From: Pseudohalioglobus lutimaris | GTDB taxonomy: Bacteria; Pseudomonadota; Gammaproteobacteria; Pseudomonadales; Halieaceae | NCBI RefSeq assembly: GCF_002866825.1 | Contig: NZ_PKUS01000002.1 | Span: 466,804 to 530,803, forward strand | Direction of reading: 5' to 3' | DNA length: 64,000 nt | Part shown: piece after piece, positions 36,977-46,187 of the stretch | How the letters are laid out: the number at the start of each line of letters is the position of its first letter | How positions within the stretch are numbered: position 1 is the stretch's first letter | The notes under the pieces: model-generated | The model's input: the letters and a program-made list of their open reading frames with translations, nothing else | Databases searched by the model: none | What the model was told of the DNA's origin: nothing | Position numbers and translations under genes: made by a program

Positions 36977-38316
36977 CCTCCCTTACTTCGACCAGCCGCC
37001 GGGTCTGGCAGCTGGCATGGCCCACGATTATCTCCAACCTGCTGTTTGCCACCGTGGGCTTCATGCACATCAAGATTGTCTCCGGTCTGGGCAATTCCGC
37101 CGTGGCCGCAGTAACCAGCGGCCATCGAATTTTCTTCCTGATCCAGGCTGTGCTCATGGGCGTCTCTGTCGCCACCACAGCGATGGTCGCACGTAGCTGG
37201 GGAGCGCAACGCATCGCGGAGGCAGAACTGGTCACCTGGACATCCCTGGCTCTGGGTATGGCGGTAGCCGCTACCCTGTCGTTACCCACGCTTTTGTTCC
37301 CTGAAACCGTCGCGGGACTGTTCGGTCTGGACGCCGAAACCACCCATCAGGCTGCGCAGTTCGTGTTCTGGCTGGGCCTGTTCAATGTGTTCACGGCCAT
37401 AAATATGGTTTTGTCCACTGCCTTACGTGCCACCGGGGACGTGATCACCCCGCTCTGGTTCCTGTTGCTCAGCTCCACATTCAATGTCTCGTTTGGCTAT
37501 ATGCTTGCTCACGGCGTGGCGGGCCTCCCCGCCCTGGGTGTCTCGGGCGTTGGCCTGGGCGGCGGCTTCGCCGGTGCGATGGTCTCATGCCTGTTCGCCT
37601 ACATCTGGTGGCGTGGCAAGTTCAAGCTGCAGGCACTGAAACGGCTCACCCTGGACCGCCCCACCCTGCGCCAGTTAGTCACCATCGGCGCGCCTTCAGT
37701 CCTGGAGCAAGGCATTATTCAGGTCGCCTTTATCGCCTTCTTTTCCATCGTCGGGCAATACGGCACGGCTGCGTATGCGTCCTATGGCATCGGCATCAGC
37801 CTGGTTTCATTTTCGATCGTGGTGGGATTCGGATTCAGCATTGCGGCCGCCACACTGGTAGGCCAACAGCTTGGCGCCGGCGAGCCGGAAATGGCCAGAG
37901 CGGCGGGCTGGCGCGGCATGCGCATGGCAGTTGCAGCCATGACGATGTTTTCCATCTTCCTGGCATCATATGCGAACGAACTTGCCGTGTTCATGATCGA
38001 TGACCCGGAGACCCAGCACCTCACCGTCATCTTCATTTATCTCATTGCCCTGGCGCAGCCAGTCATGGCAGTTGAGATAACGCTGTCAGGAGCACTGCGC
38101 GGAGCGGGCGATACCCGCTACCCGCTGGTAGCGACACTGTGCGGTATTATTTTCGGGAGACTGATCCCGGCATTGATCATCCTGGCGCTGGACTTGTCGA
38201 TTACCTGGCTATTCGCAGTGATGCTGCTGGACTATGTCATCAAGTCGGCGATGATATTGCGACGTTATCGCTCAGGAAAATGGCTGACATTGCGGATCAT
38301 GCCGAACAGCAGCTAA
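36973..38316 (+). CDS. MATE family efflux transporter
   Basis: A 447-residue membrane protein with about twelve hydrophobic spans in two halves. The N-terminal LAWPTIISNLLFATVGFMHI and the mid-protein IGAPSVLEQGIIQ and AATLVGQQLGAGEPEMA mark the MATE fold (NorM/DinF-like). It probably exports drugs or metabolites with Na+ or H+. Translationally coupled to tag, and tail to tail with the histidine phosphatase gene (4-base overlap). Confidence 0.92.
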   Translation: MTSLTSTSRRVWQLAWPTIISNLLFATVGFMHIKIVSGLGNSAVAAVTSGHRIFFLIQAVLMGVSVATTAMVARSWGAQRIAEAELVTWTSLALGMAVAATLSLPTLLFPETVAGLFGLDAETTHQAAQFVFWLGLFNVFTAINMVLSTALRATGDVITPLWFLLLSSTFNVSFGYMLAHGVAGLPALGVSGVGLGGGFAGAMVSCLFAYIWWRGKFKLQALKRLTLDRPTLRQLVTIGAPSVLEQGIIQVAFIAFFSIVGQYGTAAYASYGIGISLVSFSIVVGFGFSIAAATLVGQQLGAGEPEMARAAGWRGMRMAVAAMTMFSIFLASYANELAVFMIDDPETQHLTVIFIYLIALAQPVMAVEITLSGALRGAGDTRYPLVATLCGIIFGRLIPALIILALDLSITWLFAVMLLDYVIKSAMILRRYRSGKWLTLRIMPNSS

Positions 38317-39020
38317 CGATAACTGATCAGCTTTTCCCCGTGTTCCTGACCAAGCATCTGCAGGAAAGAACAGTCGTTGAAATAAGAGAGGGACACCCGC
38401 GTTCCACTGTAAAAAAGCTGCGTGACCGAGCAGTTAAAAATTGGCTCGTAAAAGCGATAAGTTTGCGCGCCATTCAGCCCGAGCACCTGGGCGACGATCG
38501 TCGCGATAGTGCCCCCGGAGGTAAAGATTCCGACGGTCTTTCCGCCACCCTCGCTGCGCATCACCTCAAGCAGGGCGTCACTGGCCAGCGCGGAATACTC
38601 CTCCCAGCTCTGGATACCGTACTCACTGCAATCGTGACTGACCCAATGGTTGAAAACCGCCTCGATCACCTTCTGGTAGTCTTTGCTACTACTGAGTCCA
38701 CGCTGCAGCAGTGCGTCAATCGCCGGGTCCTTGCTGGCAACCACGGGGGCAAGACGCTTTACCTGTTCGTCGTTGCGAATTTCATTGAAACGCACATCCA
38801 CGGTATGGGGTATGCCGCCGCCCAGCTCAGCACAAACCCGTTCGCAGGTTTCGCGCTGGCGCGAGAGGTCGCCGCTGTACGCTGCATCCAGATCAACGCC
38901 GGCCCGCGCCAGGTACTGGCCGGTCCGCTGCGCCTGCAATTGCCCAAGGGGGGAAAGCTGGTCGTAGTTAGCCGCGCCAAAAGACGCCTGCCCGTGACGA
39001 ATCAGGTATATCGTGGCCAT
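38313..39020 (-). CDS. Histidine phosphatase superfamily protein
   Basis: A 235-residue protein with the catalytic N-terminal motif YLIRHGQAS (phosphohistidine His8 or so), LSPLGQLQAQRTGQYL and a late FTSGGTIATIVAQVLGL with the second catalytic His replaced by Ser/Gly around GIFTSGG. It is a branch-2-like or phosphoglycerate-mutase-like phosphatase of unknown substrate. Its ATG overlaps the aceK stop by one base, so it is the last gene of the aceK run. Confidence 0.82.
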   Translation of the reverse strand: MATIYLIRHGQASFGAANYDQLSPLGQLQAQRTGQYLARAGVDLDAAYSGDLSRQRETCERVCAELGGGIPHTVDVRFNEIRNDEQVKRLAPVVASKDPAIDALLQRGLSSSKDYQKVIEAVFNHWVSHDCSEYGIQSWEEYSALASDALLEVMRSEGGGKTVGIFTSGGTIATIVAQVLGLNGAQTYRFYEPIFNCSVTQLFYSGTRVSLSYFNDCSFLQMLGQEHGEKLISYR

Positions 39021-40771
39021 CAGGCATGCTCCGCACGATCGAAACTCAGCTTGCGACGGTAGGGGTAAAAGCTTTCCACGTAGCCGCTGCGAATCTGTTC
39101 CTGCAGGCCCTGCCAGAAAGACGCCTCATAGAGGTCGCTGTGGATTTCGTCGAAGACCTCGCGAGCGCGCTGGTTACCGGAGAAGAACAGGCGAAACTCT
39201 TCCGGAAAAATATCGTTGGGACCAACGGTATACCACGGTTTGCTGGACATCTCTTCGGCCTCTGTACGCGGCTCCGGTATCTTGCGAAAGTTACACTCCG
39301 TCAATGGTTGAATCTCATCGTAGTCGTAGAACACCACACGGCCGTGACGGGTTACACCGAAGTTCTTCAACAGCATGTCGCCGGGGAAAATATTGGCAGC
39401 AGCGAGCTGCTTGATCGCATTCCCGTACTCGTCCATCACATCCCTGACCTGCTCGTCCGTCGCATCCTGCAGATACAGGTTAAGCGGAGTCATGCGTCGC
39501 TCCACGTAAACGTGCTTGATGACCAGCACTTTGCCGTGCTCTTCAATCATGGAGGGTGCAACCTTATACAGTTCCTCCATTAACTCGTCAGAAAAGCGCT
39601 CACGGGCAAAAGCGAGATTGGCAAATTCCTGGGTGTCGGCCATGCGGCCGGCGCGGTCCCAGCGTTTCACCAGCGCATACTTGTCCTTGACCTGTTGTCG
39701 CGTCATCTCCTTGGGTGGCGTGAACCGGTCCTTGATGATCTTGAACACAAAGTCGTAGGACGGCATGGTGAATACGCACATCACCATGCCTTTGATTCCT
39801 GGGGCGATCATGAACTTGTCTTTTGTGCTGGCCATGTGACGGTAAGCACAGCGGTGGTAGTAGGTCTTGCCGTGTTTGTTGTAACCCATCGCACTGTAGA
39901 TCTCGGAGATGGGCTTGGCGGGCATTAACTGCTGCAGGAACAATACGTAGGCAGACGGAATGCTCGCATCGACAAAAAAGTAGGACCGCGTAAAACTGAA
40001 GACCACGCTGATCTTGTCGGAGCCAAACAGCACCGTGTCTACGTAAACCGCGCCTTCCTCGTTGTGTAACACGGGCAGCACAAACGGCATGGAATCTTCA
40101 CCATTGACGATACGGCCAACGATGTAGGCGCCCTTGTTGCGGAAAAAGTGATGCTCAAGCACCTGAAACTGCACTTCATCGCCATCCAGCGTAAAGTGCA
40201 AACGCAGGTAACTGTCCACCACCTGCATGATATTGCGTACGTCGCGGCCGAGGTCCTCATAGGGAATATCGAAGGAATAGTCAGTGAGGATCGCTTCCCA
40301 CACTGTATCCAGCGAGTCCTCTACCTGATAGGTGCGATACACGGAACTGACATCCGCCGGTGGCATATCACCATGCGGTGAAAACACAAAGGCGTAGTCA
40401 TTGCGAATCATGCGGTGTTCGAACACGGCGCAGAAAACCGAGTTGAAAAACGTTTCGGCAATCTCGAAGTTGTTGTGGCCCTCGATCATGTCCGCATAGA
40501 TATCGCGTACCTCCTTCCAGAACTCATAGTCCTTGAGGTATTCGCCGGCGATCAGCTCAACGTACTGAATGATCTCGGCGGTTTTTTCCTTACGCAGGTC
40601 AATACGGCGGGTGGCCGACTCTTGCATACCCCGCCAATCGGCATTTTCAAAGCGCGTCTTGGCGGCAAGGGTAATATTCTGGAACTCGCAGAAGAACGCC
40701 TCAAACCCATTGAGGATGGTCCTGGCGAAACGTTCCTTACGTTCCAGACCCTGGATATTTTTACTCATCAT
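39020..40771 (-). CDS. aceK: Isocitrate dehydrogenase kinase/phosphatase
   Basis: A 583-residue protein of normal AceK length. Seen are ARTILNGFEAFFCEFQNIT at the start, the ATP-loop region APGIKGMVMCVFTMPSYDFVFK, the catalytic block VIKHVYVERRMTPLNLYL, and the metal-binding RHGRVVFYDYDEIQ. It phosphorylates and dephosphorylates isocitrate dehydrogenase to steer carbon between the TCA cycle and the glyoxylate shunt. It overlaps the SDR gene upstream by four bases. aceA/aceB are not in the window; the linkage to acyl-CoA genes suits growth on fatty acids. Confidence 0.97.
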   Translation of the reverse strand: MMSKNIQGLERKERFARTILNGFEAFFCEFQNITLAAKTRFENADWRGMQESATRRIDLRKEKTAEIIQYVELIAGEYLKDYEFWKEVRDIYADMIEGHNNFEIAETFFNSVFCAVFEHRMIRNDYAFVFSPHGDMPPADVSSVYRTYQVEDSLDTVWEAILTDYSFDIPYEDLGRDVRNIMQVVDSYLRLHFTLDGDEVQFQVLEHHFFRNKGAYIVGRIVNGEDSMPFVLPVLHNEEGAVYVDTVLFGSDKISVVFSFTRSYFFVDASIPSAYVLFLQQLMPAKPISEIYSAMGYNKHGKTYYHRCAYRHMASTKDKFMIAPGIKGMVMCVFTMPSYDFVFKIIKDRFTPPKEMTRQQVKDKYALVKRWDRAGRMADTQEFANLAFARERFSDELMEELYKVAPSMIEEHGKVLVIKHVYVERRMTPLNLYLQDATDEQVRDVMDEYGNAIKQLAAANIFPGDMLLKNFGVTRHGRVVFYDYDEIQPLTECNFRKIPEPRTEAEEMSSKPWYTVGPNDIFPEEFRLFFSGNQRAREVFDEIHSDLYEASFWQGLQEQIRSGYVESFYPYRRKLSFDRAEHA

Positions 40772-41559
40772 ATTGCCGGGTTGCCTGTGGCCCGGCGCAG
40801 TTTACGCATGCCGCTCAGCCAGCGGTCATAATCCTCGGCCTTGCGCTCGCGGTAGGCCTGCACCTCCTTATGCGGCAGGACCAGGAAACGCCGTTCCGCC
40901 AGCGCGGTAATCACTTCCTCGGCAACGTCTTCCGGGGTCAGCACACCGTCGACACCGGCTGTGCCGCCGTCCCCGGTATCGCCGATCATCCGCGTGGCAA
41001 CCGCCTGCGGACAGAGCACGGACACACCTATGCCATCATCTCCATGGGTGATCGCCAATGCCTCGGCAAAACCCACCGCCGCGTGTTTGGTGGTGGAATA
41101 GGCGGCGTCGCCGATCGGGTTGAGGAGGCCCGCTGCTGAGGCGGTATTGAGGAAGTAGCCGTCACTGCGCGCCAGCATGGCGGGCAGGCAGGCGCGCGCC
41201 GCGTACACATGGGACATCACGTGAATATCCCACATTGCCTGCCAGGTTTCGTTAGGGGCAGACGTCGCCCACCACGGCTCGCCGTCCAGCGCGATAATGC
41301 CCGCGTTACTGCAAAACAGGTCTATCTGGCCGTGGTCTGCTTCAACCTGTGCCACCATGGCGGCTATCGCCGCCTCTTCGCGCACGTCGACGCCGTATGC
41401 GTCGCCATCCAACGTTTGTGCCACGGTACGGGCGTTGTCCTCTTCGAGGTCAACAACCACCACTTTGCGGGCACCGGCGGCATGAAATCGCTCGCACAGT
41501 GCACGCCCTATGCCGTTGGCGCCGCCGGTAACAACCACTACCTTACCGGCTACATCCAT
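40768..41559 (-). CDS. Short-chain dehydrogenase/reductase
   Basis: A 263-residue Rossmann-fold enzyme. It has the coenzyme motif TGGANGIG, an acidic VVVDLEEDN that suits NAD, CSNAG, the serine in LNTASAAG and the YSTTKHA catalytic Tyr-Lys pair. The fold is complete; the substrate is unknown, perhaps a hydroxy-acyl or steroid-like alcohol given its neighbours. Overlaps the LLM gene stop by one base and the aceK start by four. Confidence 0.88.
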   Translation of the reverse strand: MDVAGKVVVVTGGANGIGRALCERFHAAGARKVVVVDLEEDNARTVAQTLDGDAYGVDVREEAAIAAMVAQVEADHGQIDLFCSNAGIIALDGEPWWATSAPNETWQAMWDIHVMSHVYAARACLPAMLARSDGYFLNTASAAGLLNPIGDAAYSTTKHAAVGFAEALAITHGDDGIGVSVLCPQAVATRMIGDTGDGGTAGVDGVLTPEDVAEEVITALAERRFLVLPHKEVQAYRERKAEDYDRWLSGMRKLRRATGNPAI

Positions 41560-42599
41560 CAGAGCATTTCCTCGGCGAAGAGCTCCAGTACTTCCGGATC
41601 ATGAACGCCCAGCAGCATGGTGGTGACGTGACCTTTTTCGCCGGCTTCCTTCCAGGCGCCAAGACGATCACGGATGCGGTCCTTGGAGCCTACCAGGGCA
41701 ACCTCGTCAATCAGCTCGCGCGGCACCTCGGCACAGGCTTCAGCCTGCTTACCAGACAAGTACAGATCCTGAATCTTGTCGGCCGCCTCGCCGTAGCCCA
41801 GGCGTGTGGCGTAATCATGGTAGAAGTTTTTGCCCTTGGCACCCATGCCGCCGATGTACAGGCCCAACCACGGGCGCAGCGAATCAAAAGCGGCATCAAG
41901 GTCGTCATCCATCGCCACAGACACAAAGGGCGCAATATTGAAGTCGCTCAATCCCTTGCCACCCCCTGCCTTGGCAAAGCCCTTTTCAATATGCTCGCCA
42001 ATGATCCCGTACTTGTTGGGATCCATCCATACCGGGAACACACCGTCGGCCACCTCACCGGCACACCGCAGGCCGGCGGGCGTGATGGAGGCAGTATAAA
42101 TTGGAATATTGGGGTTGGCGTCGAGAATGGACTTCAGCGGCTTGCCCAGTCCCGTGGTGCCCTCGCCCTTGTTGGGCAAATGGTACATATTGCCATCGAA
42201 CTCCACGGGGCCTTCACGCTCCATGATCGCACGCATGATCTTGATGTATTCCCGGGTGCGGGTAACGGGCTTGCCGTAGGGCACGCCGTGCCAACCCTCG
42301 ACCACCTGCGGGCCGGAAGCACCCAGACCAACAATGAAGCGCCCGCCGGAGAGCTGGTCCAGTGACATGGCGGTCATCGCTGCCATCGCCGGGGTACGTG
42401 CCGGCATCTGCATGATCGCGGTACCTACCTTGATCTTTTCGGTCTGCGCCAGCACCCAGCTGGCCGAGGTGACCGCATCGTTACCATAGGCCTCAGCGGT
42501 CCATACGGAATCGTATCCCAGTGACTCGGCATGTCGAATCAGGTCCATGGGGATTTGAATTTGCTTGCCGGAATAGCCCAGCAGAATACCCAGTTTCAT
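41559..42599 (-). CDS. LLM class (luciferase-like) flavin- or F420-dependent oxidoreductase
   Basis: A 346-residue TIM-barrel protein. The motifs LGILLGYSGKQIQIPMDLIRHAESLGYDSVW, GTAIMQMPARTPAMAAMTAMSLDQLSGGRFIVGLGASGPQV and GWHGVPYGKP are those of the luciferase-like F420-type group seen in mycobacteria. Gammaproteobacteria mostly lack F420, so FMN is at least as likely. It lies in the acyl-CoA dehydrogenase run, suggesting a step in lipid or terpenoid-like acid catabolism. Confidence 0.85.
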   Translation of the reverse strand: MKLGILLGYSGKQIQIPMDLIRHAESLGYDSVWTAEAYGNDAVTSASWVLAQTEKIKVGTAIMQMPARTPAMAAMTAMSLDQLSGGRFIVGLGASGPQVVEGWHGVPYGKPVTRTREYIKIMRAIMEREGPVEFDGNMYHLPNKGEGTTGLGKPLKSILDANPNIPIYTASITPAGLRCAGEVADGVFPVWMDPNKYGIIGEHIEKGFAKAGGGKGLSDFNIAPFVSVAMDDDLDAAFDSLRPWLGLYIGGMGAKGKNFYHDYATRLGYGEAADKIQDLYLSGKQAEACAEVPRELIDEVALVGSKDRIRDRLGAWKEAGEKGHVTTMLLGVHDPEVLELFAEEML

Positions 42600-42663
42600 T
42601 TATCACTTCTCCTCAAAAGGCGACACCCTTCCGCAGTGCGAAAGGGCGCTCGCAAGGGGTCTG

Positions 42664-43800
42664 TCAGTTATAGCGCAGAGCGTTGAATTGTGCCTGATGA
42701 TAGTCGCCATTACCAAAGGTAGTGTTGATCATCATCAGCCGCTTGGCGTAGTGGCCGATGTCCAGCTCGTCGGTAATGCCCATGCCGCCGTGAAGCTGAA
42801 TGGCCTCACCGAAGATGTGCTTGCCTGCCTTGTCCAGCAACACACGCAAAGCGTGAATAGCCTGCGCCTCGTCTTCCTGATCATCGGTGAGTGCGCACAC
42901 CGCTCTATACAGCAGGGACTTGGCCTGTTCGTAGCTGATGAAGGTATCCACCATCCGGTGCTGCAGCGCCTGGAAACTGCTGATGGCAACACCGAATTGC
43001 TCGCGGGTCCTGGTGTACTCCACCGTCTTGGCGTTGAGCTGCTGCATAATACCCAGGGCTTCTGCGGACAGCGCCAGGTTGGCCTCCATCACGACCTGGT
43101 CAATCAATGAGTAGCCAGCGTTCAGCTCTCCCACCAGGTTGCCGGCGGGAACCTTGACGTTCTTGAGCACCACATTGGCCACGCGCTGGCCGTCCATCAT
43201 GCGGTAATCAATGCGCTCCAGGCCGGCGGCATCGGCAGGCACCAGGAAAAGGCTGATACCCTGCTCGTCGCTCTGCTCGCCGCTGGTGCGCGCGGAAACA
43301 ATGAACTGGTCTGCGTTGGCACCGTTCAACACCACCACTTTCTCGCCATTGAGCACGAAGCCGTCATCGCTGGCGGTCGCACTGGTCTTCACATCGGCAA
43401 GCTCATAGCGACCCTGGCGCTCAAGGTAAGCGAAAGCCCCCAGGCTACTGCCATCAATAATGGAGGGGATCTGCGCCGCCTGTAGCTCGGCACTGCCACC
43501 TTTCTGCAGCAGACCGCCGTAGAGCAACACGGTAGCCAGGTAGGGCTCAAGCACCAGGCCCTTGCCCAGCTCTTCCATCACCACCATCACGTCCACAGCG
43601 TTGCCGCCAAAGCCGCCATGCTCCTCGGCAAAGGGGATGGACAGCCAGCCCAGCTCGGCAAAGGTCTGCCAGCGCGCGCGGTCCATGCCCTCTTCTGAAT
43701 TGGCGATGGCGACACGCGTTTCCCAGTCGTAATCGTCCTGTACATAGCGCGCCACGCTGTCGCGAAGCATTACCTGCTCTTCTGTAAAATCAAAATTCAT
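42664..43800 (-). CDS. Acyl-CoA dehydrogenase (FadE-like), short form
   Basis: A 378-residue ACAD. Seen are FTEEQVMLRDSVARYV, LGWLSIPFAEEHGGFGG and QLHGGMGITDELDIGHYAKRL. The last is the usual FAD/catalytic region, with Glu in the position of the general base. The FAD-binding Ser/Thr-rich beta strand is weak. It is paired with a second ACAD 16 bases upstream. Pairs like this in actinobacteria form heterotetramers for steroid side chains; the same may hold here. Confidence 0.88.
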   Translation of the reverse strand: MNFDFTEEQVMLRDSVARYVQDDYDWETRVAIANSEEGMDRARWQTFAELGWLSIPFAEEHGGFGGNAVDVMVVMEELGKGLVLEPYLATVLLYGGLLQKGGSAELQAAQIPSIIDGSSLGAFAYLERQGRYELADVKTSATASDDGFVLNGEKVVVLNGANADQFIVSARTSGEQSDEQGISLFLVPADAAGLERIDYRMMDGQRVANVVLKNVKVPAGNLVGELNAGYSLIDQVVMEANLALSAEALGIMQQLNAKTVEYTRTREQFGVAISSFQALQHRMVDTFISYEQAKSLLYRAVCALTDDQEDEAQAIHALRVLLDKAGKHIFGEAIQLHGGMGITDELDIGHYAKRLMMINTTFGNGDYHQAQFNALRYN

Positions 43801-43816
43801 GTTCTATCTCCGCGTG

Positions 43817-45001
43817 TTACAGGCCCAGAACGGCCTTGGCGATAATATTTTTCTGCACCTCGTTGGATCCACCGTAAATGGTGGAGGCACGACCATACAT
43901 GTAGCTCTTGAATGCCTTGGTACCAAAGCCGTGCCCCAGCACCTCTGGATCCGGGCCACCCGGAAGCACGCCCTGGTAGTGCGCAGCGACATCCATCATC
44001 AACTCCTGCACCGCCTGCTGCATTTCTGTACCGCGAATCTTGAGCAGGGATGACTCCGCCCCCGGCGCACCACCGGCCGCAACCGAGGCAAGGACGCGCA
44101 ACTCGGTGAATTCCAGCGCCATCAGGTCTATCTCAATATCCGACAGGCGCTTCTGGAACAAGGGGTCATCAATCAGTCGCTTACCCGCGTTCACTTCCTC
44201 TCTGGCAAAGCCTTTGATCAACTCCAACCCGCGCTTGGAATCGGCAACACCGGCAATTGCTGTGCGCTCGTGGGCAAGTAGCGCCTTGGCGTAGGTCCAG
44301 CCCTGGTTCTCCTCACCAATGCGATTGGCGACCGGCACCCGCACGTCGTTGAATTCCACCTCATTGAGACTGTGGTGCGCGTCGATGGAGACAATAGGGT
44401 TAATCTTGATCCCGGGGCTCTTCATGTCGATCAGCAGGAAGCTGATTCCAGCCTGCTTCTTGCCTTCTGTGCTGGTGCGGACCAGGCAGAAAATCCAGTC
44501 AGCGAACTGCGCATAGCTGGTCCAGATCTTGGCGCCCGTAACCACGTATTCGTCGCCCTCGCGCACCGCACGGGTTTTCAGTGACGCCAGGTCAGAACCG
44601 GCGCCGGGCTCAGAATAGCCCTGGCACCACCACTCATCGCTGGAAAGGATGGGGGGCAGGAAACGCTCTTTCTGCTCGTCTGTGCCGAAGGTATAGATGA
44701 CCGGCCCGACCATTTTCAGTCCGAAGGGTATGACGTCGCGGATACCCCGGCTGGCGCGCTCGCTCTCATAGATAAAAGCCTTGGTGTCATCCCAGCCGGT
44801 GCCGCCATACTCTTTGGGCCAGCCGGGGGCGATCCAGCCACGCTCGTTCAGGCGCTTCTGCCACTCAACAATCGCCGGCTGGAAAATAGCCGGGTCGGGG
44901 TTATTCAGGCGGGCGTCGAGCTCGTCATCGTAGGCTGAATCAAAGAACTCGATGACTTCCTCGCGGAAGGCGATATCTTCCGGTGCAAATGCGGTATCCA
45001 C
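43817..45001 (-). CDS. Acyl-CoA dehydrogenase (FadE-like), long form
   Basis: A 394-residue ACAD. Motifs are WPKEYGGTGW, the FAD-binding QGYSEPGAGSDLASLKTRA and WTSYAQFADWIFCLVRT, and the C-terminal GRASTIYGGSNEVQKNIIAK. It would oxidise an acyl-CoA to the enoyl-CoA. It is the first gene of the run that passes to the second ACAD, LLM oxidoreductase, SDR, AceK and phosphatase. Starts at the ATG at 45001; the region before it is non-coding for 128 bases. Confidence 0.92.
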   Translation of the reverse strand: MDTAFAPEDIAFREEVIEFFDSAYDDELDARLNNPDPAIFQPAIVEWQKRLNERGWIAPGWPKEYGGTGWDDTKAFIYESERASRGIRDVIPFGLKMVGPVIYTFGTDEQKERFLPPILSSDEWWCQGYSEPGAGSDLASLKTRAVREGDEYVVTGAKIWTSYAQFADWIFCLVRTSTEGKKQAGISFLLIDMKSPGIKINPIVSIDAHHSLNEVEFNDVRVPVANRIGEENQGWTYAKALLAHERTAIAGVADSKRGLELIKGFAREEVNAGKRLIDDPLFQKRLSDIEIDLMALEFTELRVLASVAAGGAPGAESSLLKIRGTEMQQAVQELMMDVAAHYQGVLPGGPDPEVLGHGFGTKAFKSYMYGRASTIYGGSNEVQKNIIAKAVLGL

Positions 45002-45130
45002 TGCGCTTACTCCTTGGCTGTTGGACTACTTAAGTTACGGCAAAGCCGCAAATTTGGGTCAGTTACCCTAGCCCCAGCCGCCCGGCGGCACAATGTTGAC
45101 AGCGATCACGAAAATTGACCGCAGCGCACT

Positions 45131-46135
45131 CTAGCTGTCGGTGCCGGTGTCGTCGTTGGTCTGCTCTCGCAGGTAGCGGATATTGTGTTCGAGACGCATC
45201 CGCACCTGGTAGTCGCTGACCCCCTGCGCGAGCCCCTCTTCCAGCAGGTCTGCGGCGAACCCGTGCCGGCCACGTTTTACTGCCAGATTGGCCAGGTTAT
45301 TGAGCACATTCAGGGTCCGGTAGCCGGCTTGATACAACGCCAGATAGTCCTCGTAGGCCTGGTCCAGCTCGCCCTGCCGGTACCGCGCCTCGGCGATGAA
45401 CTCACGGTTTTCGTTCACCTTGTGACCCAGATCTACCGCGCGCTGCAGGTAGCGTATCGCCCGGGGCAGGTCATCGGCGTAATACAGGCAGATACTGCCA
45501 GCCGCAGTCCACAGGCGACCGTCGGTTTCGTTCTCCAGGTCCTGCTCGATAATACGCAGGTAATTGAGCTGGCGCTGGGCCTGCTTCTTGGTGGGGTCCT
45601 CATCCATATGGTGATGGATGGGAATGTCGAGATGCCGAAAGCGACCCGCCGGCAGGGTCTTATCGATAACCTCGTGAACGCGCCCCTGGTAGCGGATGCT
45701 ATCGCGGTTGCGAAACAGCCTGGCGATGGGGTTGCGACGGTAACCGCTGTAATGACGGGAATAGGCGGTCTTGCCTGCCAGCGGCACCCAGTTCTTGTCC
45801 AGGGGCTCAACACTGTAATTGTACTGGCAGAGGAAGTAGGCGTCGTTTGCCGCGTCTTTGATCTGCTCGCGCAAGGCCTGCCAGTCTTCGGGGGCAATAA
45901 CCTCATCGGCGTCCAGCACGATGATCCAGTCGCCACTGGCCTGGTCCAGTGAATAATTGCGCGCATCGGCGAAGTGATCCTGCCAGGCGAAGTCATATAC
46001 CTTGTCGGTAAACTCCCCGGCGATTGCCCGGGTATCGTCCTCGGAGCCGGTATCGACAACGACAATTTCGTCTACATAGGGCGCGGCCTGACGCAAACAA
46101 TCACGGAGGAAGAAGGATTCGTTCTTCACGATCAT
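45131..46135 (-). CDS. Family 2 glycosyltransferase with C-terminal TPR-like repeats
   Basis: The protein starts MIVKNESFFLRDCL and has VDEIVVVDTGSEDDT and the metal-binding VLDADEV; family GT2. The second half has helical repeats of TPR type (RYLQRAVDLG, YRQGELDQAYEDYLALYQ). The true start is uncertain. In-frame codons just upstream of the ATG at 46135 encode LSLC, completing the usual first strand SLCMIVKNE. The only upstream candidates before a stop at 46177 are CTG codons at 46141 and 46168. Probably co-transcribed with the thioredoxin-like gene upstream. Acceptor unknown. Confidence 0.88.
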   Translation of the reverse strand: MIVKNESFFLRDCLRQAAPYVDEIVVVDTGSEDDTRAIAGEFTDKVYDFAWQDHFADARNYSLDQASGDWIIVLDADEVIAPEDWQALREQIKDAANDAYFLCQYNYSVEPLDKNWVPLAGKTAYSRHYSGYRRNPIARLFRNRDSIRYQGRVHEVIDKTLPAGRFRHLDIPIHHHMDEDPTKKQAQRQLNYLRIIEQDLENETDGRLWTAAGSICLYYADDLPRAIRYLQRAVDLGHKVNENREFIAEARYRQGELDQAYEDYLALYQAGYRTLNVLNNLANLAVKRGRHGFAADLLEEGLAQGVSDYQVRMRLEHNIRYLREQTNDDTGTDS

Positions 46136-46187
46136 GCACAGCGAGAGGGTGCAGGGCGCGGTGTCCAGGGGAATTACCCGTTGCCGC

